In this document: positions 9,236-18,021 of the stretch, in pieces
Position numbering within the stretch: the stretch's first letter is position 1
Layout of the letters: every line of letters begins with the position of its first letter
The notes under the pieces: generated by a model
Told to the model about the DNA's origin: nothing
Database searches by the model: none
What the model saw: the letters and a program-made list of their open reading frames with translations, nothing else
Origin: Bacteroidota bacterium
Lineage (GTDB): Bacteria > Bacteroidota > Bacteroidia > AKYH767-A > OLB10
Direction of reading: 5' to 3'
DNA length: 64,000 bases
Assembly (NCBI GenBank): GCA_016699635.1
Contig: CP064983.1
Span: 1,860,001-1,924,000 of the forward strand
Program-made: the position numbers and the translations under genes

Positions 9236-10183
9236 TTAAATTGATATGGAAGAATTTTCTTTCTCTCTGCTTTTTTCAAATGCAGTTGCACAATCGCGAA
9301 CCCATTTTCCTTCATTATGATAATGGATATGATGACTTATACGCTGATAATTACATGGGCCATTTCCTTTTACCACACTCCAGAATTCATCCCAGTTAAT
9401 TTCACTTGTTTCCCAGTGCATGGTTGTTTTGTTGTACTTTAAGTTTTTATCAGGTATTGTAAGTCCGATGTGGTGTGCCTGCTCAACTGTTCTGTCAATA
9501 AAACGCTGACGAAGTGTGTCATTACTTTCAACTTTTATTTTCCACTTCATTGAATCTTTTGAATGTGTGGATTCAGAATCATGTGGCCCAAACATCATCA
9601 GTGATGGTTCCCACCAACGGTTCAATGAATCTTGTGCCATGTTGCGTTGTGCTGTTGTTCCATTCATCATCTTTGCAATAATCTCATAGCCTTGGCGCTG
9701 ATGAAATCCTTCTTCTTTACAGATGCGAATCATTGCACGCGAATAAAGTACGTAGCTGCACTTTGCCAGCATGGTTTGATTTACAATAGCTGCTCCATCA
9801 ACCAACCAACCAATTGCACCCATGTCGGCCCAGGTTAATGTTGGATAATTAAAAATACTTGAATACTTTGCCTTTCCTGAGTGTAGCATAGCAATCATCT
9901 CTGTTCTGTCAATACCAAATGTTTCGGCTGCTGAATAGAGATAAAGCCCATGTCCGGCTTCGTCCTGTATTTTGGCAAGCAGAATTTTTTTTGCACGTAA
10001 TGAGGGCGCACGCAATAGCCAGTTTCCCTCAGGTTGCATACCTATAATTTCCGAGTGTGCATGTTGCGATATCTGTCTGAATAAAGTTTGTTTATATGCT
10101 TCAGGCATCCAATCACGTGGTTCTATTTTTTCACCTGCATCAATTCTTTGCTGAAACTGTTTTTCTTTTTCTTCTTCTGTCAT
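9236..10183 (-). CDS. paaA: 1,2-phenylacetyl-CoA epoxidase catalytic subunit PaaA
   Basis: The catalytic diiron subunit of phenylacetyl-CoA epoxidase, which adds oxygen across the aromatic ring of phenylacetyl-CoA. The protein has 315 residues. Iron ligands are visible in AHSEIIG, IQDEAGH and CKEEGFHQRQG. The N-terminal IEPRDWMPEAYKQTLFRQI is typical. The subunit order paaA-B-C-D is conserved, but the reductase gene paaE and the ligase paaK are not in this cluster, so electron transfer must use a reductase encoded elsewhere. Confidence 0.96.
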   Translation of the reverse strand: MTEEEKEKQFQQRIDAGEKIEPRDWMPEAYKQTLFRQISQHAHSEIIGMQPEGNWLLRAPSLRAKKILLAKIQDEAGHGLYLYSAAETFGIDRTEMIAMLHSGKAKYSSIFNYPTLTWADMGAIGWLVDGAAIVNQTMLAKCSYVLYSRAMIRICKEEGFHQRQGYEIIAKMMNGTTAQRNMAQDSLNRWWEPSLMMFGPHDSESTHSKDSMKWKIKVESNDTLRQRFIDRTVEQAHHIGLTIPDKNLKYNKTTMHWETSEINWDEFWSVVKGNGPCNYQRISHHIHYHNEGKWVRDCATAFEKSREKENSSISI

Positions 10184-10194
10184 AACTTTAAAAA

Positions 10195-11356
10195 TTATAA
10201 TGTTCCTCGTCTTGCCTGTTCTGCTTCTATACTTTCAAACAAGGCTTTAAAATTTCCTTTGCCAAAAGATTTGGCACCTTTTCGCTGTATAATTTCATAG
10301 AATAATGTTGGTCGGTCTTCAACAGGTTTGGTAAATATTTGTAATAAATAACCTTCCTCATCACGGTCAACCATAATTCCCCATTTTTTCAGTTCTTCCA
10401 AATCTTCTTCAATAATTCCTACACGTTCTTTGACGGTGTCGTAATAGCTTCCCGGCACATATAAAAATTCTACACCACGTTTGCGCATTTCTGTAATAGT
10501 GTGAACAATATCATCTGTTGCTACTGCTATATGCTGACAGCCTGCACCTTCATAAAAATCAAGATACTCTTCTACCTGCGATTTCTTTTTGCCGATGGCA
10601 GGTTCGTTAATCGGAAATTTAATATAACAATTGCCATTGGTCATTACCTTACTCATCAGAGCAGTGTATTCTGTAGAAATATCTTTGTCATCAAATGTTA
10701 TGAGATTAAAAAATCCCATTACTTCAGCATAAAATTTACTCCACACATTCATTCCACCTAACTCTACATTGCCTACCATGTGATCAATATACTTTAATCC
10801 TGTTGAAGGTGGGTTGTAGTCCGATTGATACTTTTCATATCCGGGAAGAAAAATGCCTTTTGTAATTTTTTCGCTCGATAAAAATATGGATTGTATCGCC
10901 ATAGGTATGAATACCAGACCTTCTTACTTCACCATCTTTGTCTTTTAGAACTTCGGGTGACAAATATGGTTTAGCACCACGTTTCACCGTTTGTTCAAAT
11001 GCATCAGTTGCATCATCAACCCAAAGCGCTATTACTTTAACACCATCGCCATGTTTTTTGATGTGATCGGCAATGGGATTAGAAGAAGTTAAAGGTGTAG
11101 TTAGTACCAATCGAATTTTTCCTTGTTGAAGCACATAAGATGTTCTGTCGCGCACACCGGTTTCAAGTCCTGCATAGGCAAGATCCTGAAAACCGAAAGC
11201 TGTTTTATAATAATGCGCAGCCTGTTTAGCATTGCCTACATAAAACTCTACATAGTCTGTTCCCAACAGTGGAAGAAAATCCTGTGCCTGTTCAAATATT
11301 TTTTTGTTTTCTGAATAGTTGAAATTTTTTACGGTAGTTAAATCATTTGTTGCCAT
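10195..11356 (-). CDS. hppD: 4-hydroxyphenylpyruvate dioxygenase (one frameshift)
   Basis: A non-haem Fe(II) dioxygenase converting 4-hydroxyphenylpyruvate to homogentisate in tyrosine degradation. Two VOC-type domains are present. The first has LGTDYVEFYVGNAKQAAHYY. The second has the iron ligands in YIDHMVGNV, GCQHIAVATDD and the final E in LFYEIIQRKG. The frame breaks in a run of four T at 10858-10861. Removing one base joins ERKNYK to GIFLPGYEKY and gives a normal 386-residue enzyme. It lies 11 bases before paaA and 88 bases after hmgA, the next enzyme of the pathway. Confidence 0.92.
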
Positions 11357-11373
11357 TGGTTGTTTGATTTAAA

Positions 11374-11435
11374 TACCCCCGAAGCTCTGCTCTCCTTGGT
11401 GGAGGTGAAAAATGAGAGAGCAGGAGCAGGGGTAT
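11374..11435. repeat. Imperfect inverted repeat between hmgA and hppD
   Basis: ATACCCC at 11374-11380 pairs with GGGGTAT at 11429-11435, and further inward CTGCTCTC pairs with GAGAGCAG with small offsets, leaving a loop of about 20 bases. It could be a small REP/MITE-like intergenic element or a processing or attenuation hairpin in the hmgA-hppD transcript. No T-run follows on the minus strand, so a simple terminator is less likely. Confidence 0.5.
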
Positions 11436-11444
11436 GTTGCTTCT

Positions 11445-12620
11445 TTATATTGTTTCAGACTCGTGCATGCGCCACGACTGATAATATTCTTCTATTTCAA
11501 TTTCTGTTGCTGCCTGTGTAATTTTTACCGGATTAAACGGATCAATCATTACAGCCAACTCATTGGTTTCTTTTTTACCAATACTGCGTTCAATAGCTCC
11601 CGGATGCGGGCCATGTGATAGTCCACCCGGATGCAGTGTTATCTGTCCTTGTCTGATATTGTTTCTACTCATAAAATCACCATCAACATAATAAAGCAAC
11701 TCATCGCTGTCCATGTTACTGTGATGATAAGGTGCAGGAATTGCCTGCGGATGATAATCATAAAGGCGCGGCACAAAGGAGCACACTACAAAGTTACTCG
11801 ACTGAAATTGCTGATGTATAGGCGGAGGCATGTGTATGCGTCCTGTAATGGGTTCAAAGTTAAAGATTGAAATACCATAGGGATAAAAACATCCGTCAAA
11901 GCCTACTGCATCGAACGGGTGTGTTTCATAAATGTATGGATAAATCAATCCGCGTTTTTTAATGTTTATTAGAAAGTCACCTCTTTCATCATGCGTTTCG
12001 AGAGAATGGGGCAATTTAAAATCACGTTCGCAGAATGGCGAATTTTCCATAAACTGACCATACTGATTGCGATAACGTGCAGGTGTTTCAATGGGTGCAT
12101 GCGATTCAATGAACAACAATTTATTGTCGGCAGTGGTAAAATTTATCTGATAGATGATACCACGCGGAATAATAAGGTAGTCGCCATATTCAAAATCTAT
12201 GGTTCCGAATAATGTTTTTAAAGTTCCGCTTCCACGGTGAACGAAAAGCATTTCATCGGCATCGGCATTTTTATAAAAGTAATCTGTTGTACCTTTTGTT
12301 GGTGATGCAAGCCCTATATGCATAGCATCATTCACGAATAAAACTTTTCTGCTCTTCAGATAATCGTTTTCGGGTTTTACTTCAAAGCCTAAAAAACTTC
12401 TTGCCTGCAAGTTATCTTCAACTGCAATTTCCGGTCGAACACTATATGGCTTACCATGTTCCTTAACCATGGTAGGTGGGTTAAGATGATAAACTAAGGA
12501 AGAAATACCGGAGAATCCTTCTGTACCAAAAAGCTCTTCATGATAAAGGCTTCCATCTTTCTTACGAAATACAATATGTCTTTTATGCGGTGTTTTTCCC
12601 TGACGTTGATAAATTGGCAT
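11445..12620 (-). CDS. hmgA: Homogentisate 1,2-dioxygenase
   Basis: A cupin-type Fe(II) dioxygenase that opens the ring of homogentisate to maleylacetoacetate. The protein has 391 residues from ATG 12620. A TTG 27 bases further upstream is less likely because family proteins begin MP-Y-R-G-P-KRH. Visible features are the cupin core YGDYLIIPRGIIYQ, the conserved FPY/DAVGFDGC region, and C-terminal metal-site segments (LHPGGLSHGPHPGAIE, DELLYYVDGDF). It is first in the hmgA-hppD-paaABCD-queD run. No maiA/fahA genes are nearby. Confidence 0.93.
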   Translation of the reverse strand: MPIYQRQGKTPHKRHIVFRKKDGSLYHEELFGTEGFSGISSLVYHLNPPTMVKEHGKPYSVRPEIAVEDNLQARSFLGFEVKPENDYLKSRKVLFVNDAMHIGLASPTKGTTDYFYKNADADEMLFVHRGSGTLKTLFGTIDFEYGDYLIIPRGIIYQINFTTADNKLLFIESHAPIETPARYRNQYGQFMENSPFCERDFKLPHSLETHDERGDFLINIKKRGLIYPYIYETHPFDAVGFDGCFYPYGISIFNFEPITGRIHMPPPIHQQFQSSNFVVCSFVPRLYDYHPQAIPAPYHHSNMDSDELLYYVDGDFMSRNNIRQGQITLHPGGLSHGPHPGAIERSIGKKETNELAVMIDPFNPVKITQAATEIEIEEYYQSWRMHESETI

Positions 12621-12806
12621 GACAAAATATTTTTGCAAAGAGGTCAAAAATTCTTGTTTTTTGATATGACATTTATCAGTATGTAGGGTGATTTTTGGGA
12701 TTTGGCTTGGTTGAGTGGAAAAATAAAAGAACCAATTATTTTAATATTTTGCTATATCTTGGTCATGGGGTTCGCATCTGTTAGTTAATTGTTGTGGCGG
12801 CTACAA

Positions 12807-13427
12807 TTAAATTTTGCAACTAATGTGAAGAAACTCTTTTATTTCATCCCAGTTTTTTGTGTAAGGTGCAATTCCGGTTATATCAGGATCTTCATTCGCA
12901 TCTTCAAAATAATGAATGCTGCGATATAAAAAGTACAATTGACTTTTATCGTACTTGTTTACAAACCATTGTAGCATTTGCTCCCATCCAAAATTCTCTA
13001 ACAATACATATACATCAAAGAAATCTTTCTTTTTCCTTCTTCCGCAGATAGTGTGCATTTTCATCGCAGTAATGTCTGCTATAGAAAAATAGCTGATAGT
13101 ATCTTTGACTAAAAATGGCTGCAATAATTTAGATGGCTCGTAAATAAAATCACACTTAATAGAATTGATATAGGCAAACAACATGTTTTTGTTGCTGTTG
13201 ACTCGTTCAAATATGAAGCCTGATTCATTTGTAAGTACCCGTTCAAAAACGTAAGTATCAAAAGGTACCGTTGAAAATATATCCAAATCAATAGAATGCC
13301 TGTGTTTTAATTGCAATGCAAGCGATGTGCCACCAGCAAGTGCAAAGTGTTTTTTCACATCATCTACCTCAAAAACTTTTTTTAAAGTAGCATAAGTTGC
13401 TTCATTAATGATAGAAGGATGATACAT
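12807..13427 (-). CDS. AbiEii/AbiGii-type nucleotidyltransferase (toxin candidate)
   Basis: A nucleotidyltransferase of 206 residues of the AbiEii/AbiGii toxin family (type IV toxin-antitoxin or abortive infection). The signature FALAGGTSLALQLKHRHSID-LDIF carries the G-S and D-x-D motifs of the polymerase-beta fold. The downstream ITAMKMHTICGRRKKKDFFD matches the conserved K...RxKDFxD segment. The upstream partner gene overlaps it by 23 bases, as in toxin-antitoxin operons. Activity against phage is an inference from the family. Confidence 0.82.
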   Translation of the reverse strand: MYHPSIINEATYATLKKVFEVDDVKKHFALAGGTSLALQLKHRHSIDLDIFSTVPFDTYVFERVLTNESGFIFERVNSNKNMLFAYINSIKCDFIYEPSKLLQPFLVKDTISYFSIADITAMKMHTICGRRKKKDFFDVYVLLENFGWEQMLQWFVNKYDKSQLYFLYRSIHYFEDANEDPDITGIAPYTKNWDEIKEFLHISCKI

Positions 13428-13728
13428 GGAGCTCGTGCAATGGAATATTAAAATACCAACTACAGAAATGAGCCGTTTTAGGGTCTAATTCTTTGCTTTT
13501 GCGTAAAGCAGCTTGTATTTCATCTATTGAATATATTTTTTGAAGGATATAAAAATCATTGGTAAAACCTCGTGTTAGTACACGCTCTATTATAAAACGT
13601 TGATGAATTTTTAAATCAATGTCTTTTATAGGGTAGTCCCAAAATAATTGTTGGCTAAAAGGAAAGCGTTCTTCTTTTATCTTTTTATCTAATTTGGTCG
13701 TGTCAATATATTTGAGAAAGCTATTCAT
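13405..13728 (-). CDS. Putative antitoxin partner of the AbiEii-like protein
   Basis: A protein of 107 residues that starts at ATG 13728 and overlaps the nucleotidyltransferase gene by 23 bases. It has no clear DNA-binding motif. LFWDYPIKDIDLKIHQRFIIERVLTRG resembles small Bacteroidota proteins (DUF6922-like) encoded immediately before AbiEii homologues, in the position of the AbiEi antitoxin. Calling it an antitoxin rests on gene order and overlap. Confidence 0.6.
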   Translation of the reverse strand: MNSFLKYIDTTKLDKKIKEERFPFSQQLFWDYPIKDIDLKIHQRFIIERVLTRGFTNDFYILQKIYSIDEIQAALRKSKELDPKTAHFCSWYFNIPLHELHVSSFYH

Positions 13729-14014
13729 TATGGCTCAAAGATACTCTCTTTAAGCTTAAACTATGAAATCCAATTTTATTTCTATTAAAACAAATAGCAT
13801 TTAACTTAGGATGACAGTCCTGCTGAATTCATGTCTTAGTTGGTGTAAGCTTACGAAACTTTTAAAATCTTTCAACTGGTTATCCTTAGCTGAATAATAA
13901 ATTATTTTTTCAAATTCTGAACTGCAGCTTGATAAAATTTTAAAATAATTTTTTAAAGTGACTGTTGTCATGTTGCCATCATAATAACAATTAATTTCTT
14001 AATCTTGTCAAGGT

Positions 14015-15604
14015 ATGAAGAATAGAAATTTGCCTAATCAGGATTATAAATTAATTACACTACCCAATAAAATGATTAAAGTGTTGGTAGATGGAAAATT
14101 TGCACAGTTAAACACTGTGGGCATGGAACAAGTGTTTCATGCACTGATGTTTTTATTAGCCTATCCTCAGTCGGAGAAACAAGAAGTGTTTGCCTTAAAA
14201 AAGTTGAACACCGTAGCTGCTATCATCAAAAACAAAGCGGCTGCATTTAAAAATAAATTAATTAACAGCGGATTGCCTTTCACTAATATGTCAGTGCAGT
14301 TTACACATGATTTTCTGCAATGGTTATTGCAGCAGAAAGAGCTAAAAGTAAAATTCCGGCAGTTTGTAAATTCAGAAACAGATTTAAATGAGTTGTTGAA
14401 ACTGACTTTAAATCCGGCAGAAAAATCTGAAACAACAGCGGGCCTCAGCAATGAAGACTTGCTTCACTCGCTCGGTATTGAACAACACGAAGTCCTCAAC
14501 TTTCTATTAGACGAATTTTCTAAAATATACCAACCTGAAGTAAAAGATTATTTGTTTGACAGTGTAGGTTTGCAATGCGACTTAATACCGCAAAACAAAT
14601 TTTTTTCATTACCCTATAATCGCTTCACCAGGAATAAAACTTTCTATCACGAAGAAATTTTAAAAAAGTTTGATTATAAAAATGTTTTAGATTCTGAAAT
14701 TAATCCTGCTGTAAGTTTATCAGAGAATGAGCATGTTGAATTGATAAAAACAATAAAGTATGCCATGGTATTGACTAACCGAGAGACGGATACGGTTACG
14801 TACATGGACGAAAACACACTGCAGTACTTTGAGTTGGAAAGAGGAATTTCTGTCGCAATTTATGGTATGACACCTGACAGGCAACTTCCTTTTGAGTCTT
14901 ATATCGGATACACTTTATTTAAGAACGGATTTCCATGTGCCTATGGAGGCAGTTGGGTGTTTGGTAAACGGGCATTGTTCGGCATCAATATTTTTGAATG
15001 GTTTCGTGGTGGCGAATCGGGATATGTACTTTGTCAGTTGCTTCGTGTGTTCCATAAAGTTTTTGATGTTGACTATTTTGAAGTAGAACCCTATCAGTAT
15101 GGATTAGATAATCCTGATGGCATTTCTTCAGGTGCATTTTGGTTTTATTATAAGTTCGGCTTTCGCCCTGTTGATAAAGAACTTAAAAAAATTGCTGAGC
15201 GGGAGTTTCACAAAATAAAATCCAAGCAAAACTACCGGACACAAGAAAAAACTTTGTTGCGATTTACAGAAAGTAATATTTCACTTACCTTAGAAAAAAT
15301 AAATCAAGCAAAAATTGTTGAGGTTACTTCTGTAATTTCAGGAATGATAAAAAAACAATTTAAAGGTAATCGCATGCAAGCAGAACAGGAGTGTGTGAGT
15401 TTATTTTTACAAAAAGCACAAAGGGCTGTAAATCATTCGGAGTATAGTGAGGCACTACTTGAAATGGCATTGTTGTGCGAAGCGTATAAAATTAAAGATG
15501 ATGAAACTATTTCTTTACTGTATGCTATGGCACATATAAAGCCTGTGAATCCTTATGACTATCAGGGCATATTGTTGAAGTTTTTGGAAAAAATTGCGAA
15601 GTGA
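14015..15604 (+). CDS. Large protein with a GNAT-like central region, function unknown
   Basis: A protein of 529 residues with no signal peptide. The central stretch (about residues 280-400) reads like an acetyltransferase fold: a strand pair around GYTLFKNGFPCAYGGSWVFG, a glycine-rich turn (RGGESGYVLCQLLRVF) in the acyl-CoA-binding position, and SGAFWFYYKFGFRPVD, very like the GNAT motif B ending YxKxGFxP. The flanking regions (1-230 and 400-529) are helical and not recognised. It is preceded by 286 bases without a gene and followed by a strong hairpin at 15645. The substrate and role are unknown, and the GNAT assignment is inference. Confidence 0.6.
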   Translation: MKNRNLPNQDYKLITLPNKMIKVLVDGKFAQLNTVGMEQVFHALMFLLAYPQSEKQEVFALKKLNTVAAIIKNKAAAFKNKLINSGLPFTNMSVQFTHDFLQWLLQQKELKVKFRQFVNSETDLNELLKLTLNPAEKSETTAGLSNEDLLHSLGIEQHEVLNFLLDEFSKIYQPEVKDYLFDSVGLQCDLIPQNKFFSLPYNRFTRNKTFYHEEILKKFDYKNVLDSEINPAVSLSENEHVELIKTIKYAMVLTNRETDTVTYMDENTLQYFELERGISVAIYGMTPDRQLPFESYIGYTLFKNGFPCAYGGSWVFGKRALFGINIFEWFRGGESGYVLCQLLRVFHKVFDVDYFEVEPYQYGLDNPDGISSGAFWFYYKFGFRPVDKELKKIAEREFHKIKSKQNYRTQEKTLLRFTESNISLTLEKINQAKIVEVTSVISGMIKKQFKGNRMQAEQECVSLFLQKAQRAVNHSEYSEALLEMALLCEAYKIKDDETISLLYAMAHIKPVNPYDYQGILLKFLEKIAK

Positions 15605-15644
15605 TTTTTATTATTCCCTAAGCATTGAAGTACATATAAATAAA

Positions 15645-15673
15645 AAAGCCATTGTGTTAATTACAATGGCTTT
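15645..15673. terminator. Bidirectional hairpin terminator
   Basis: AAAGCCATTGT at 15645-15655 and ACAATGGCTTT at 15663-15673 form a perfect 11-bp stem with a 7-base loop. A-rich and T-rich flanks lie on both sides, so it can end the plus-strand GNAT-like gene and the minus-strand secreted gene. Confidence 0.8.
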
Positions 15674-15693
15674 CTATTTTTGGTTAAACAATA

Positions 15694-16461
15694 TTATCGT
15701 CTGATAACAATTCTTTTATTAATAGCCTGACCATTCATGTTAATTTTTAAAACATAAACGCCATCAGGCAATTCAGAAAGGTTTAAAATAGTTTTGCCGT
15801 TGTTTTGAATAAAGTTTAAACGCTTTACTTCTTTCCCAATCATATTGATAACAGCAATTGAAATTGCTTTTCTTTCGTTGCTGCTTTCAAGGTTAATGTT
15901 GCCTGTTGTAACGGTAGGATAAATGTTTAACACGCCTTGCTCTATATTGCTTATTCCCACAGGCCCGTTTGAAATAGTAATATCATCTAACCCTACATTA
16001 AAACCAAGTGAATCTTTTATGTATTCAAATTTTACCTGAATATCTGTTGTGTTCAGACTTAGTGTGTAAAATGCTCCCGTCTGTGAAACAGGATTGTAGG
16101 TTTGAATATTGTTCCAGTTTGTGCCATCAGCGGTAGTGTAAATTTTAAAAGGATTGGGCTGTTGTGTATTGCCATTACCTTTCATATAAAATTTTAAGTG
16201 GGTAGCATTACTGAATGATGGTGAAATAATAGTAGCTCCTGTTACATTAAATTTATACGAATTGCAGGAGATGCCACAATAAGTAGGTGTGTTATAAAAA
16301 GTTTTACCGACAGCCGTTGTGTCGTTGTTGGTGATAGTCCAACCGGCAGGGATGCTTGTTACTAATCCGTCATATCCGGTAAAATCGTACGATACCAATA
16401 CCTGTGAAAATACATTGGTGGTAAGTACAGCAAATGCAATTGTGAGTAGGCGTTTAATCAT
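15694..16461 (-). CDS. Secreted protein with type IX secretion C-terminal sorting domain
   Basis: A protein of 255 residues. The signal peptide MIKRLLTIAFAVLTTNVFSQ is followed by a jelly-roll-like domain (FTGYDGLVTSIPAGWTITNN; KFYMKGNG; FNVGLDDITISNG) similar to adhesion or carbohydrate-binding modules in choice-of-anchor proteins. The last 75 residues form a Por-secretion/T9SS type A tail: LNIYPTVTTGNINLES, then NLSELPDGVYVLKI and a final KRIVIRR. It is probably exported across the outer membrane and attached to the surface or released. The ligand is unknown. Confidence 0.82.
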   Translation of the reverse strand: MIKRLLTIAFAVLTTNVFSQVLVSYDFTGYDGLVTSIPAGWTITNNDTTAVGKTFYNTPTYCGISCNSYKFNVTGATIISPSFSNATHLKFYMKGNGNTQQPNPFKIYTTADGTNWNNIQTYNPVSQTGAFYTLSLNTTDIQVKFEYIKDSLGFNVGLDDITISNGPVGISNIEQGVLNIYPTVTTGNINLESSNERKAISIAVINMIGKEVKRLNFIQNNGKTILNLSELPDGVYVLKINMNGQAINKRIVIRR

Positions 16462-16733
16462 GTTCTTAAATTATTTATGCAAAGATAAGCATTGAAAATG
16501 AATAAAATGGAATTTAAATGAATAAATCATTCAGTAATGTTACGTTAAAGTAGCAAGATTTTAATTCAGAATAATTTTGGTTTTTGCCGATAATGCTAAA
16601 TGGTATTTGTCCATTTATAAAAGTGTTTATTGAATTTTGATTGGAATAATTTTAAGAAACAAATGTATTGTATTAAGATTGAAAACAATAGTTTACTGCA
16701 AAAATGTATTTGGAATACGATAAGAAACTTCTG

Positions 16734-17301
16734 TTATCGCTTATTAAAATCGTTCATTGTGCGGCTTACACCATGACCGATAAAACTTTTAACAATCTCT
16801 TCTGCAAGTTTTAATTTTTCAGGAATGACAGCAAGTTCTTCAGTGTCCCAATTTCCTAAAACATAATCATACCTGACGACCTTTGGCAAAGTTGCTTCCA
16901 ACACCAAAACGCAGACGGGCATAGTTTGTGTTTGCCAGAGATTCCTGAATACTTTTTAGTCCGTTGTGACCGCCATCGCTTCCTTTGGCACGCAGGCGCA
17001 GTGTTCCAAAAGGCAAGGCAATATCATCTGTGATGACAAGAATATTTTCAATTGCAATTTTTTCGGCCTGCATCCAATACTGAACAGCTTTACCACTAAG
17101 GTTCATAAAGGTGGTAGGCTTTATCAGAAAAACAGGTTTGCCGCGATGCCGCCATTCGCAAACATGAGCATAGCGTCCGCTGCTGAAACTGTATTCATGT
17201 TGCTGAGCGATATAATCAACAACACCAAAGCCAATATTGTGCCTTGTGCCGGCATATTCAACTCCGGGATTACCGAGACCTGCAATTAAAAATTTAGACA
17301 T
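16734..17301 (-). CDS. pth: Peptidyl-tRNA hydrolase (one frameshift)
   Basis: Releases tRNA from prematurely dropped peptidyl-tRNA and is essential in bacteria. Family motifs are FLIAGLGNPGVEYAGTRHNIGF with the catalytic His (TRHN), then KPTTFMNLSG and GSDGGHNGLKSI, which carries the second His. The frame is lost at 16872-16873 (GG on the coding strand). Removing one G joins AKGRQ to YDYVLGNW and gives 188 residues. It lies directly downstream of rplY, in the prs-rplY-pth order. Confidence 0.93.
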
Positions 17302-17318
17302 TATTTATTTTAAACAAA

Positions 17319-17346
17319 GAAGCCGGATATTGGAATACCCGGCTTC
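17319..17346 (-). terminator. Hairpin between rplY and pth
   Basis: GAAGCCGG at 17319-17326 pairs with CCGGCTTC at 17339-17346 around a 12-base loop. It sits just after the rplY stop. On the minus strand it is followed by only a weak T-rich tract (TTTGTTT), so it may attenuate rather than fully end transcription into pth. Confidence 0.55.
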
Positions 17347-17364
17347 AATAGATTGACAAAAAAA

Positions 17365-18000
17365 TTATTTAGCCGGTTTAGCAGCAGGTGCAGCAGCAGC
17401 CGGTTTAGCGGCAGCAGGTGCAGCAGCGGCAGCCGCAGCAGGAGTTTCTTCAACCACATTTCTTGTTGTTCTTACTGCAACAATAATGTTGTTTGGAGAA
17501 TCAAGTAATGTAATGTTGTCGCGCTGAATATTAGCAACTTTAACTGCCTGACCAATGCCTAATGTTGTAACATCAATTTCAATAGCATCAGGTAGATTTG
17601 CAGGCAATGCACTGATTTGCATTTTGCGCATTTTCTGAATCAATTTTCCACCTTGTTTAACCCCTTCTGCACTTCCTTTAACTGTAACAGGCACTGCTAT
17701 AGAAACAGGCTTGTTGTTTTGAAGTAATAAGAAGTCAATGTGCTGAATTTTGTCAGTTACGGGATGAAACTGAATATCCTGCATAACAGCCTGATGTTGT
17801 TCTCCATTTACATCGAGATTAACCGTGTAAACGCTTGGAGAATAAACCAAGTCTCTTAGTTCAAGTGCCGTTGTGCTGAAGTGCACATTGTCTTTCCCAC
17901 CGTATAACACGCATGGTACTTTACCATCGGCACGGAGTTTTTTCAACTCTTGTTTGGTAAGGCCTACTCTTTTGGTACCTTTAATCGTTAATGATTTCAT
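17365..18000 (-). CDS. rplY: 50S ribosomal protein L25 (CTC/TL5 form)
   Basis: Binds 5S rRNA in the large subunit. The protein has 211 residues: an N-terminal L25 domain (KGTKRVGLTKQELKKLRADG, VPCVLYGG) and a C-terminal beta domain typical of the long CTC form (ALPANLPDAIEIDVTTLGIG). A low-complexity Ala/Pro/Lys tail of about 35 residues follows, common in Bacteroidota L25. It is 21 bases after prs and upstream of pth. Confidence 0.94.
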   Translation of the reverse strand: MKSLTIKGTKRVGLTKQELKKLRADGKVPCVLYGGKDNVHFSTTALELRDLVYSPSVYTVNLDVNGEQHQAVMQDIQFHPVTDKIQHIDFLLLQNNKPVSIAVPVTVKGSAEGVKQGGKLIQKMRKMQISALPANLPDAIEIDVTTLGIGQAVKVANIQRDNITLLDSPNNIIVAVRTTRNVVEETPAAAAAAAPAAAKPAAAAPAAKPAK

Positions 18001-18021
18001 TGTAATATATAATTTATAAAT

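Noticed and set aside
9632..9838. Plus-strand frame inside paaA, and similar frames inside hmgA and hppD
   Set aside because: They are antisense shadows of well-supported enzymes with no motif of their own.
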